From Chloroflexus aurantiacus J-10-fl (lineage in GTDB: Bacteria; Chloroflexota; Chloroflexia; Chloroflexales; Chloroflexaceae): 64,000 nucleotides of DNA. The notes under the pieces are model-generated. The model ran no database searches. It saw nothing but the letters and a program-made list of their open reading frames with translations, and was not told where the DNA came from. Positions 41,775 to 50,883 of the stretch are shown here, piece after piece (position 1 is the first letter of the stretch; each line of letters starts with the position of its first letter). The position numbers were made by a program, and so were the translations under genes. The DNA lies in contig NC_010175.1 in the NCBI RefSeq assembly GCF_000018865.1, positions 2,666,001 through 2,730,000 of the forward strand, written 5' to 3'.

Positions 41775-42770
41775 ATGCCTGTGATTACCTATCGCCAGGC
41801 TCTGAACGATACGCTTGGTGAGGAATTAGCTCGCGATCCGAACGTCTTTCTGATGGGCGAAGAGATCGGCGTCTTTCAGGGTTCGTATCGGGTTACCGAG
41901 GGTTTATTGGCCGAGTTTGGCCCGAAGCGGGTAGTTGATACCCCCATCGCTGAAGAAGGTTTTGTCGGCGTGGCGATTGGCGCCGCGATGCTGGGGCTGC
42001 GTCCCGTCGTCGAGATTATGACCATTAACTTTATTCTGGTCGCTATCGACCAGGTCGTTAACCACGCCTCAAAGATTCACTATATGTTTGGTGGTCAGGT
42101 GAGTGTGCCGCTCGTGATTCGCACTCCTTCCGGCGGTACCGGTCAGTTGGCTGCGACGCACTCACAGTCCTTCGAGAACTGGTTTGCCTACTGCCCTGGT
42201 CTGAAAGTTGTGGCACCGGCAACTCCCTACGATGCTAAAGGCTTGCTGCGTGCCGCCATTCGTGATGATGACCCGGTCATCTTTATCGAGTCGCTGGCCC
42301 TCTACGACACGAAGGGCGAAGTCCCCGAAGACGATGACTATGTCGTGCCGATTGGGGTTGCGGAAGTCAAGCGTCAGGGGACTGATGTCACCGTGGTTTC
42401 CTATTCGCGTATGACGGCGGTAGCTCTCCAGGTGGCCCAGCGCATGGAACAAGAGGGGATTAGCGTCGAGGTCGTCGATTTGCGCTCGCTCCGGCCACTC
42501 GACCGCCCCACAATCATTGAGTCGGTGAAGAAGACCAATCGTGCGGTCGTTATCGCTGAAGACTGGTATTCATACGGGGTGACGGCTGAAATCGCGGCGA
42601 CGATCCAGGAAGAGGCGTTCGATTATCTCGATGCGCCAGTCTATCGGGTGGCCGGTCTCGAAGTGCCGCTGCCATACGCCAAGGAATTATCGGCTGCTTC
42701 AAAGCCGAATGCTAACAGCCTGATTTACGCTATTCGACAGGTAATGCGCGGCACCAGGCGCATGCGATAA
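41775..42770 (+). CDS. pdhB: pyruvate dehydrogenase E1 component, beta subunit
   Basis: 331 residues; forms the alpha2-beta2 E1 with the product of the preceding gene. Seen are MGEEIGVFQGSYRVTEGLL near the N-terminus (the glutamate that activates ThDP), DTPIAEEGFVGVAIGAAMLGLRPV, and GTGQLAATHSQSFENWFAYCPGL. The transketolase C-terminal domain begins at about residue 195 (VTVVSYSRMTAVALQVA) and includes EVVDLRSLRPLD. The gap to pdhA is 92 bp and to pdhC 29 bp, all on one strand. Confidence 0.94.
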   Translation: MPVITYRQALNDTLGEELARDPNVFLMGEEIGVFQGSYRVTEGLLAEFGPKRVVDTPIAEEGFVGVAIGAAMLGLRPVVEIMTINFILVAIDQVVNHASKIHYMFGGQVSVPLVIRTPSGGTGQLAATHSQSFENWFAYCPGLKVVAPATPYDAKGLLRAAIRDDDPVIFIESLALYDTKGEVPEDDDYVVPIGVAEVKRQGTDVTVVSYSRMTAVALQVAQRMEQEGISVEVVDLRSLRPLDRPTIIESVKKTNRAVVIAEDWYSYGVTAEIAATIQEEAFDYLDAPVYRVAGLEVPLPYAKELSAASKPNANSLIYAIRQVMRGTRRMR

Positions 42771-42799
42771 CTGTTCTGTAATGAATTACAGGAGGCTCC

Positions 42800-44152
42800 A
42801 TGGGTGAAGTAACCATGCCTCGTCTCTCCGACACAATGTCGGAAGGTACTGTGGGCCGCTGGTTGAAGAAGGTCGGCGATCAGATCGCGGTGGGCGATAT
42901 TATCGCCGAAATCGAGACCGATAAGGCCACAATGGAACTGGAAGCGTTTGAAGCCGGGGTTTTGCAGCAGATTTTGATCCCGGAAGGGCAGACGGTACCG
43001 ATTGGTCAGCCGATTGCCATCATTGGTGATAGTGCGGCCCCGGTTGCGGCTGCGCCTGCACCAACCCCTGCACCGGCAGCCGCACCAGCTCCTGAGCCGG
43101 CAGCCGCACCGACCCCTGCCCCAGCCCCCGCACTGGTGACGACCGCAGCGGCTCCCGGCGGTGGTGATGAAAATGGTCGGATCAAGGCCTCTCCGGTCGC
43201 TCGTCGGTTGGCTGAAGAGTTGGGCATCGATCTCCGCCAGGTTGTTGGTACCGGCCCCGGCGGGCGGATTATCAAGGAAAACGTGGAAGAGTTTGCTGCC
43301 CGGCGTGGTACCGCCGCTCCAGCCGCTGCTCCGGCACCGGCTCCCGCTCCAGCCGCTGTCCCGGCACCGGCTCCCGCTCCAGCCGCTGCCTCGGCACCGG
43401 CTCCCACACCGGCACCGGCACCTGCCCCAACCCGTGCGCCGGCACCGACTCCGGCTCCGGCACTGGCCGGCGCTGAGCCACTGAGCCGGATGCGCAAAGC
43501 GATTGCCCGGGCCATGACCGACAGTAAACCGGGTGTGCCGCATATCTACCTCACTATCGAGGTGGATGCTGATGCGCTGATGGCGCTGCGCGAACAGATC
43601 ACTGCCGGTGGTACCCGCGTCTCTGTCAACGATCTTGTGGTGAAGGCGGCGGCAAAGGCGCTGGCAAAGGTGCCGGCGGTGAATGTCAGCTTCAGCCAGA
43701 CCGCTGACGGCCAGCCGGGTATCGTGCGCCACAACCAGATCAATATCGGCGTTGCAGTTGCACTCGACGATGGTCTGGTAGCGCCGGTTGTGCGCGATGC
43801 CGATAAGAAGAGCATTAGCGTGATTAGCGCCGAAATCCGCGATATGGCGCTGCGTGCTCGCGAAGGGAAGATCAAGCAAAACGAACTCGAAGGGGCAACA
43901 TTCCAGGTTACCAACCTCGGTATGTTCGGCATCGTTGAGTTCGGGTCGATCATCTCGGTGCCCCAGGCTGCCTCGCTGGCCGTTGGTGCCGTGCGGAAGG
44001 TACCGGTCGTGCGTGACGACCAGATCGTGATCGGACAGGTGATGAATCTCACCTTAAGCGCCGATCACCGGGTGATCGATGGTGCCGTGGGTGCGCAGTA
44101 CCTGCAAGAGCTGCGCAAGCTGCTGGAAGCACCGATGAATATCATCGTGTAA
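42800..44152 (+). CDS. pdhC: dihydrolipoamide acetyltransferase, E2 of pyruvate dehydrogenase
   Basis: 450 residues. A lipoyl domain (1-78) has the attachment lysine K42 in EIETDKATMELE. A peripheral-subunit-binding domain follows (about 128-165, KASPVARRLAEELGIDL then GTGPGGRIIKEN), and then the acyltransferase core (about 230-450) with the catalytic histidine in SADHRVIDGAVGA. The two linkers are long and almost pure Ala/Pro, the second (about 172-230) being made of short AlaPro-rich repeats. These flexible arms let the lipoyl domain swing between active sites. No E3 gene follows; it must be encoded elsewhere. A set of inverted repeats lies just after the stop. Confidence 0.94.
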   Translation: MGEVTMPRLSDTMSEGTVGRWLKKVGDQIAVGDIIAEIETDKATMELEAFEAGVLQQILIPEGQTVPIGQPIAIIGDSAAPVAAAPAPTPAPAAAPAPEPAAAPTPAPAPALVTTAAAPGGGDENGRIKASPVARRLAEELGIDLRQVVGTGPGGRIIKENVEEFAARRGTAAPAAAPAPAPAPAAVPAPAPAPAAASAPAPTPAPAPAPTRAPAPTPAPALAGAEPLSRMRKAIARAMTDSKPGVPHIYLTIEVDADALMALREQITAGGTRVSVNDLVVKAAAKALAKVPAVNVSFSQTADGQPGIVRHNQINIGVAVALDDGLVAPVVRDADKKSISVISAEIRDMALRAREGKIKQNELEGATFQVTNLGMFGIVEFGSIISVPQAASLAVGAVRKVPVVRDDQIVIGQVMNLTLSADHRVIDGAVGAQYLQELRKLLEAPMNIIV

Positions 44153-44175
44153 CGGTCCGTGACTGCCGGAACAAG

Positions 44176-44323
44176 CTCTGTGCCTCTGTGGTGTCGTATG
44201 TGTTAACCACAGAGACACAGAGCGGGCTATTCTCTGTGCGCTCGGTGCCTCTGTGGTGCCACTGTTTTAACCACAGAGACACAAAGGACACAGAGGTGGC
44301 TATTCTCTGTGCCTCTGTGGTGC
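44176..44323. repeat. cluster of CACAGAGACACAGAG inverted repeats
   Basis: CTCTGTGCCTCTGTGGT (44176-44192) pairs with ACCACAGAGACACAGAG (44206-44222) at 16 of 17 positions. A second set, ending CTCTGTGCCTCTGTGGT at 44307-44323, encloses ACCACAGAGACAC. A diverged copy is at 39340-39388. They fill most of the 208 bp between pdhC and the sulfurtransferase gene and could fold as strong hairpins in the pdhC 3' end. Confidence 0.75.
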
Positions 44324-44360
44324 AATAACCCACCAGCGTGCTGATACAAAGAGGGATCGT

Positions 44361-45257
44361 ATGAGCCTGGAATTACCATCAGGGCCACTCGTCGAAACCG
44401 ACTGGCTGGCTGCCCATCTTGGGCATCCCAAACTCCGCATCGTTGACATGCGCGGTACCGTTTTGCCACCCTCTGCCCCTAAACCGCACTACTTTGCCCG
44501 CCACGACGACTACGCCGCCGGGCATATTCCCGGCGCTGTCTACATTGATTGGACACGTGATATTGTTGATCTTGACGATCCAACCCCTGTGCAGGTAGCA
44601 CCACCCGCCAAAATCGCTGAAGAATTGGGAAAGCGCGGTATCGGTGACGATTGTGTAGTGGTTGCCTACGACGACTGGTATTCGATGTTTGCCGGGCGTC
44701 TGATGTGGGTACTACGGTATTACGGGTTTGAGCAGGTGCGCGTGCTGAATGGTGGCATGGTCAAATGGGTTGCCGAGGGCCGACCGTTGACGACGGAAGT
44801 GCCAGACTATCCGCCGGCGATCTTTACCCCTCGCCCCCAGCCACACCTGCGTAAGACCGCCGACCAGGTGCTGCAAGCCCTGGGTAGCGATCTGCTCTTG
44901 ATTGATGCCCGTCATGAACGGGAGTATCAAGGCTTCGAGTCGCGTGCCGCTCGCGGCGGCCACATCCCCGGTGCACGCAATGTCTTTTATCAGAGCCTGG
45001 TCAGCGGGCCGCATCAAACCTATCTCTCACCCGATCAACTCCGCGAACGTTTTCTTGCCGCCGGAATTGATCCTGACGCCACGACTGATCGTGAGGTCGT
45101 CGCCTACTGCAACGGCGGTGTTTCGGCGACACCCACAGCCATCGCCTTTGAACTGGTGAGTGGTCGCCGGGTCGCGATCTACGATGGTTCGTGGAATGAG
45201 TGGGGTAACGATCCAACCAAACCGCTTGAACGAGCGGAAGCGTCGTCGGGCGAGTAG
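44361..45257 (+). CDS. thiosulfate/3-mercaptopyruvate sulfurtransferase, two rhodanese domains
   Basis: 298 residues. The N-terminal rhodanese domain (about 8-135) is inactive-type, with an acidic DWYSMFAGRLMW segment in place of the cysteine loop. The C-terminal domain (about 160-285) holds the active-site cysteine in AYCNGGVSATPTA, the six-residue loop of sulfurtransferases. ARDEREYxG-like and GHIPGARNVFY motifs are seen. It moves sulfur from thiosulfate or mercaptopyruvate to cyanide or thiols. The active loop CNGGVSA is nearer the bacterial thiosulfate-type than the E. coli SseA CGSGVTA loop. Downstream it faces the hairpin array. Confidence 0.9.
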   Translation: MSLELPSGPLVETDWLAAHLGHPKLRIVDMRGTVLPPSAPKPHYFARHDDYAAGHIPGAVYIDWTRDIVDLDDPTPVQVAPPAKIAEELGKRGIGDDCVVVAYDDWYSMFAGRLMWVLRYYGFEQVRVLNGGMVKWVAEGRPLTTEVPDYPPAIFTPRPQPHLRKTADQVLQALGSDLLLIDARHEREYQGFESRAARGGHIPGARNVFYQSLVSGPHQTYLSPDQLRERFLAAGIDPDATTDREVVAYCNGGVSATPTAIAFELVSGRRVAIYDGSWNEWGNDPTKPLERAEASSGE

Positions 45258-45389
45258 TACCACATCAGTCGCAGCACGCTATCCAACTATCACCCTGGTA
45301 CCGCATTTGAACGATGAACTGCTTCCCTCGTATGACAATGTGAAACAGCATATGCCCGTCCAGGTTGGTGCGGATTCGGTTGGGGGGCT

Positions 45390-45912
45390 GGCGAGGCGGG
45401 TTTAGAACCCGCCCCTACGATCCGTCCTTCATTTCTCAGCACAAGACGTGATCCACGTCGATATCTGGCGGGGCGGGTTTAGAACCTGCCCCTACGACCC
45501 GTCCTCCGTGTTCCACGGCAATATCTAGCGGGGCGGGTTTAGAACCCGTCCCTACGATCTGTCCTCCTTTTTCTAAGAACCAGACGTGATCCAGGCAATA
45601 TCTAGCGGGGCGGGTTTAGAACCTGCCCCTACGACCCGTCCTCCGTGTTCCACGGCAATATCTAGCGGGGCGGGTTTAGAACCCGTCCCTACGATCCGTC
45701 CTTCTTTTCTCAGCACAAGACGTGATCCAGGCAATATCTGGCGGGGCGGGTTTAGAACCCGCTCCTACGATCCGTCCTTCATTTCTCAGCACAAGACGTG
45801 ATCCACGGCAATATCTAGCGGGGCGGGTTTAGAACCCGCCCCTACGACCCGTCCTCTGTGTTCCACGGCAATATCTAGCGGGGCGGGTTTAGAACCCGCC
45901 CCTACTATACCC
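45390..45912. repeat. array of eight hairpin repeats with alternating 77/60-bp spacing
   Basis: The core GGGGCGGGTTTAGAACCCGC forms a hairpin (10-bp arms, 3-base loop) and occurs eight times: GCGGGTTT begins at 45396, 45473, 45533, 45610, 45670, 45746, 45823 and 45883. Spacings are 77, 60, 77, 60, 76, 77 and 60 bp. Long spacers carry GACGTGATCCA, and short ones GTTCCACGGCAATATCTAGC. Some copies have compensating C-to-T changes in one arm. The array lies between the convergent sulfurtransferase and nuoN genes. Spacers are themselves repeats, so this is not CRISPR. The remaining 45258-46049 sequence has no gene. Confidence 0.9.
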
Positions 45913-46049
45913 TGGCACTGCATCTGATGCGGATGCGCGGATTCAACACTCTCACCCTATGGCGACCACCATGCAGGCTGGCGACGGTGCGGCGGCAGCG
46001 GTTCAGTATGGGAATGGATAGCCAAACCGGCATCACCCCATCACCAAAC

Positions 46050-47636
46050 TTACACCCGCTCCAGCACGCTCAAAATCAGATTGGGAAAGATACCCAACAC
46101 CAGTACGCCGATCACCGCAATCGTCAGTGCGGCCCCAATCCCGCGTGGCATAGACACCGGAGCCTCATCACGTGCCGGCTCGATAAACATTGCTTTCAGC
46201 AGCCGGAGGTAGTAGTAGAGGCTTACAATTGTCATCACGACCGCAATCACGACCAGCCAGGTCGCACCGCTCTGCCAGCCGGCCATGAAGATGTAAAACT
46301 TGGCGAAAAAGCCGCCTAACGGCGGAATCCCGGCCAGCGAGAGAATACAGACGGTGAAGAGGAGAGCCAGCGGCAAGTTGCGGCGCGAGAGGCCGCGCAG
46401 ATGATCGAGATCATCGCCACCGGTCTGCTGCCCAATCAATGCCAGCGCACCGAACGCTCCCAGGTTGGTCAGGCTGTAGATGATCAGGTAGTACAGCAGT
46501 GCAATCAGTCCCTGTTCACGGTCAAACGGTTGCGCAGCGGCCCAGGCCAGCAAGCCTAATAGCACAAACCCGGCGTGCGCGATGCTCGAATAGGCCAGCA
46601 GGCGCTTGACATTCGTCTGCGGGAGGGCGGCCAGGTTTCCGATCACAACCGTTAGCAGGGCCAGCACCGCCAGCACGGCTGTCCATCCCCCGGCTTCTTC
46701 GTTTAGGGTTGGTGCGCCTGCCATCGCCGGGAATGTCTCTGTGAGTAACCGGAAGAGCAGGATGAAACCGGCGGCCTTCGAGGCGGTTGAAATGAAAGCG
46801 GTGATGGGTGTCGGTGATCCTTCATATACATCAGGCGACCAGCCGTGGAACGGAACTACGGCCAGCTTGTAGCCCATGCCGGCCACGATGAAGAGCATCG
46901 CCAGGGTGAGCAGACCGCCGCTCGATCCGGTGAATGCACCGATCCGATCAAAGCGGGTGAGGTCGTTGAAGTTGGTCGCTCCGCCTACCGCATTGAGCGC
47001 AGCGCCGAAGGCCAGACTCATGCCGTACAGCAGGATTGCCGACGAGATTGCACCGAAGAGAAAGTATTTCAGCCCCGCTTCTGCCGAACGTGGATCGTTG
47101 CGGAAGTAACCGGCCAACAGGTAGAGCGGGATTGAGGTGAGTTCAATCGCCAGATACGCCAGTAACAGCTCATTGGCACCGACCATCAGACACATACCAA
47201 GGGTGGCAAAGATGATCAGCGCGTAAAACTCTCCCGGATGGGCGTTTGGCCGAATGTCGAGGCAGAGCAAACTGGTGACCAGGGCGGCACCGATGATCAG
47301 CAAACGGGCAATCATTGTGAGATGATCGGTGGCGAAGACGCCGATGATCGGATCACCACCCGGCCCACCACTTTGCAGGTTGCGAATGATGTTGGTAAAG
47401 AAGTTGACCGGAGCTGTTTCAGGCAACTGATACAGGTAACCGCTTTGCAGCAGCGCCACTACCAGTACCATCCCCAACCCAATCGCAGTCAGCGAGGCCG
47501 ATGATTTTACACGCTCAAGTTGTGCCTCCGGCGTGCGGCCCCATCGCTCCAGAATATCCGATCCCAGTACCAGCAGCGCCAGCACCAGTAGCAAAATTTC
47601 AGGTAACAGGCGCGGGATGTCGGTCAGTTGAAACAT
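46050..47636 (-). CDS. nuoN: NADH-quinone oxidoreductase subunit N
   Basis: 528 residues with about 14 membrane helices; one of three antiporter-like proton-pumping subunits of complex I. The conserved charged residues of the family are visible: a glutamate in [19 protein letters not shown], lysines in [20 protein letters not shown] and in [15 protein letters not shown]. It is the last gene of the complex I operon, 23 bp downstream of nuoM. It ends at the hairpin repeat array, which probably marks the end of the transcript. Confidence 0.94.
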
Positions 47637-47659
47637 ACGACCCTCTTTGTCTCTCCCAA

Positions 47660-49171
47660 TCAGCGCATCGCCACCATAACTTCACCGAGACGCGCTACTA
47701 AAGGTCGCACGCCGGTATCAATCAACTCTGTCATCCACGCCGGATACAGGCCCAACCCTACCAGCACCAGTGCCAGGATCAGTGCCCCGCTGTACTCTTG
47801 CCAGGTGAGTTTGGGGAGATGCAAGAATTCGGGGTTCTTGACTTCGTCGTAGAACACGGCCCAGACTGCCCGCAGAATATAGGCACCGGTGATCGGGATG
47901 CTCAACGCCGCAATCACTGCGACCAGCGGGTAGCGTTCCCAGACACCGATGAAGATGTTGAACTCGGCCCAGAAGCCGGCCAGTCCCGGCATGCCCATTG
48001 ACGAGAGACCACCCAGAATAAACATCGCAGCCGCAAAGGGCATCACCCGGCCCAGGCCACCTAATTCAGGCAACTGCCGGGTATGGGTTCGGTCGTAGAT
48101 CATGCGCCCGACCACGGCAAAGAAGAGCGCCGTCATAATGCCATGCGCAAACATTTGTAAGACTGCGCCCATCACTGCTATTTGCGTTCCGGCAGCCAAC
48201 CCCATTACCACCAGACCCATGTGGCTTACCGATGAATAGCCGATGATGAACTTCGCGTCGCGCTGAACCATCGCAATACTGGCACCGTACACCACGTTGA
48301 GGATGGTCAGGATCACGACGATTGGCAGCCAATCGCGCGCACCAATCGGCATCAACCACATAGCTGCCCGCAGACATCCGTAGGCTCCCAGTTTCATCAG
48401 TACGCCGGCGTGCAACATGCTGACTGCCGTCGGTGCTGCCACGTGTCCAGTTGGACTCCAGGTGTGAAAGGGGAACATGCCGGCCAGTACTCCGAAGCCA
48501 ACGAAGAGCGCGGGGAAGAGCAGGCGTTGCAGATCGCCGGCAATGAAGCCTTGTTCGGCCAGCACCAGCATATTGAAGGTGCGCAGGCCACTGCCGAAAT
48601 AGAGACCGATCATGCCGATAATCACCAGCGCACTGCCCGCCATCAGGAACAGGGTCAGCTTCATTGCTCCGTACTCTTTGCGCGTGCTCCCCCAGATGCC
48701 GATCAGCAGGTACATCGGCAGCACTGCCAGCTCGTAGAACACGAAGAAGAGGAAGAGGTCGAGCGCACTAAACACCCCATAGACGCCGGTTGTCAGCAGT
48801 AACAACCAGACCCAATATTCTTTGATGCGCTCTTCAATATTCCAGCTCATCAGGGCACCGGTAAAGATCACGATACCGTTGAGGAGCAGCATCGGCAGAT
48901 TGATGCCGTCCGCCCCTAACAGGTAACTGATCCCAAGCTGCGGTATCCAGTCGAGATACTCGACAAACTGAAAACCGCCGCGCACCGGATCGTAAGCCAG
49001 GAAGACCAGGAGCGACAGGATAAGCGAGATGAGCGCAAACCCTGTCCCGACCCAACGCATCAGATCGGGGTAACGATCAGGAATAAACGCAATAATGATG
49101 GCCGGCACCAGCATACTGAGCCAGATCAGGCTCAACCAGGGTATGTCGGCGGAAAGCGTTATCAACCCCAT
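47660..49171 (-). CDS. nuoM: NADH-quinone oxidoreductase subunit M, copy 2
   Basis: 503 residues, about 14 membrane helices, antiporter-like. Family motifs: [16 protein letters not shown] with the key glutamate, [33 protein letters not shown], and [17 protein letters not shown]. It follows another NuoM-type gene directly. Two NuoM in one operon are unusual; a fourth antiporter-like subunit could change proton stoichiometry or replace a module. 44 bp separate it from the first NuoM gene. Confidence 0.92.
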
Positions 49172-49215
49172 GGGTCACCTTTGTGCAATTCATCCGCAGA
49201 TGACAATCTTCGCGT

Positions 49216-50880
49216 CTAACTCAGGGCACGAACAAAAATAGCGACCAGTTGTCCGGCAGCGGCATTGCCCAGGCCAATCAGCGGGCCGGGATAGACACCA
49301 ATCAGCAACGACAGCACCAGAATCGGCACGATGGCCCAGAATTCTTGTGGGCGTAGATCGGGAATAGAACGCGGTGTGCCGGTTGCCGGCCCCAGAAAAA
49401 TGCGCTGGAACATGAGCAACAGCGCCAGCGCAGTTACCACCAGTCCGATCACGGCCAGCGCCGTAAAGAAGGGTAAGGTTGCCCACGCCCCACGGAAGAT
49501 GAAGAATTCACCCACAAAGCCGGCCAGTCCAGGCAAACCCAGATTCGCGAAGAGTGCAATGCCCATCACGCCGGCAAACGTTGGCGCACTGGCGCGCAGT
49601 CCACCTAAACCACTGAGTTCCCAACGCCCGGTGCGCTCATACAACACCCCGGCCAGGTAGAAGAGCGCCCCTGTGCTGAGGCCATGAGCAACCATTTGCA
49701 CCAGGGCACCGTTAATTGCACTGGCCCGCGCATCGATCCCGGCTTCGCCTGCCGCCGCCGCACCGGCAATTGCCAGCATTACATAGCCCATGTGGTTGAT
49801 CGAGGTATACCCAATCAGGCGCTTGATGTCACCATTGACCTGACCAAGGGCGCCAAATGCACCGGCAACGACGCCGACGACGGCCAGCGCAGCCAGCACC
49901 GGGGCAAAGTATTGGGCGGCGTCGGGCGTAAAGGGCAGCAGGAGGCGGAGCATGCCATACGCCCCCATCTTGCTCATCACTGCCGAGAGCAGGATACTCG
50001 CCGCAGTTGGCCCTTCGGCGTAGGCGTCGGGGAGCCAGGTATGGAATGGCCAGACCGCCAGTTTGATCGCGAACGCTATGAAAATCGCCCACATTGCAAT
50101 ACTGCTGTAGAGCAGGGGATAGCGACCGAGGGCATTGGTTACACCGATCTGCTCAAGATAGGCAAAGAGAATATCGCGCAAGGTGCCTTCGACACCGGCT
50201 ACCGGCAATCCCTGCCCCAGCCGTCCCAGGGCAATCAGATCGAACGTAGGCATGCCGACCTGGCGCATCGCCAGATAGATCACCTGGAAGAGCAGGAGCA
50301 TGCCCAACGAGCCGGCCATCGTGTAAACAAAAAACTTGAAAGCGGCATAGCGGCGTTGTTCGCGCCCCCAGCCCTGGATCAGGAAGAAGGCCGGCACGAG
50401 GCTGAATTCCCAGAAGATGAAGAAGAAGAAGAAATCGAGCGCGACAAAATAACCGAGCATCGCCGCTTCGAGTAAGAGCAGCAACGCTAGGTGCGCATGC
50501 AACCGTTCACGTACACCCCAACTGGCAATCACGGCCAACGGCGTCATAACTGCCGTCAGGATCACGAGCGGCAGGCTCAGCCCATCCACGCCGAGAAAGT
50601 AATCAACCCGGATCGCCTGAATCCAGGGGACACGCTCAACCAATTGCACTGCACCCTGCCCGCTCGCCACGGCCAGCGGATCGAAACGTGCCCAGACCAT
50701 GCCGGCCAGCAACAACGGCACACCCGTCCAGGCCAGCACCCCAGCTTTCACCGTCTGCTCATTGAACTTGAGCAGCCACGCCAACCCGATGAGCGCAATA
50801 CCGGCCAATGGCGCCAGCACCAACAGGGTGAGCCACGGAATACCATCAGCAGCAGGAATAAGATACTCTGGCAGATTCAT
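49216..50880 (-). CDS. nuoM: NADH-quinone oxidoreductase subunit M, copy 1
   Basis: 554 residues, about 14 membrane helices. NuoM pattern is seen in FWEFSLVPAFFLIQGWG (the conserved glutamate), KLAVWPFHTWLPDAYAEGPT, and DIKRLIGYTSINHMGYVML. It is longer than the second copy and differs clearly from it, so the duplication is old. The start ATG 50880 lies 3 bp after the nuoL stop. The hydrophilic loop QLVERVPWIQAIRVDYFLGVDG near residues 80-102 is also family-typical. Confidence 0.92.
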   Translation of the reverse strand: MNLPEYLIPAADGIPWLTLLVLAPLAGIALIGLAWLLKFNEQTVKAGVLAWTGVPLLLAGMVWARFDPLAVASGQGAVQLVERVPWIQAIRVDYFLGVDGLSLPLVILTAVMTPLAVIASWGVRERLHAHLALLLLLEAAMLGYFVALDFFFFFIFWEFSLVPAFFLIQGWGREQRRYAAFKFFVYTMAGSLGMLLLFQVIYLAMRQVGMPTFDLIALGRLGQGLPVAGVEGTLRDILFAYLEQIGVTNALGRYPLLYSSIAMWAIFIAFAIKLAVWPFHTWLPDAYAEGPTAASILLSAVMSKMGAYGMLRLLLPFTPDAAQYFAPVLAALAVVGVVAGAFGALGQVNGDIKRLIGYTSINHMGYVMLAIAGAAAAGEAGIDARASAINGALVQMVAHGLSTGALFYLAGVLYERTGRWELSGLGGLRASAPTFAGVMGIALFANLGLPGLAGFVGEFFIFRGAWATLPFFTALAVIGLVVTALALLLMFQRIFLGPATGTPRSIPDLRPQEFWAIVPILVLSLLIGVYPGPLIGLGNAAAGQLVAIFVRALS

Positions 50881-50883
50881 ACG

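Noticed and set aside
42725-43879. Minus-strand ORF of 384 codons opposite pdhC
   Set aside because: Low-complexity Arg/Gly/Cys sequence produced by the Ala/Pro-rich linkers of pdhC on the other strand; pdhC is a certain gene.
45390-45912. CRISPR array
   Set aside because: The repeats are hairpins with spacers that are themselves repeated in two alternating types and differ in length (37 and 54 bases between cores); no cas genes are present.
49684-50475. Plus-strand ORF of 263 codons opposite nuoM copy 1
   Set aside because: Antisense to a well-conserved membrane protein; the product is rich in His, Arg and Gln without any recognisable domain.
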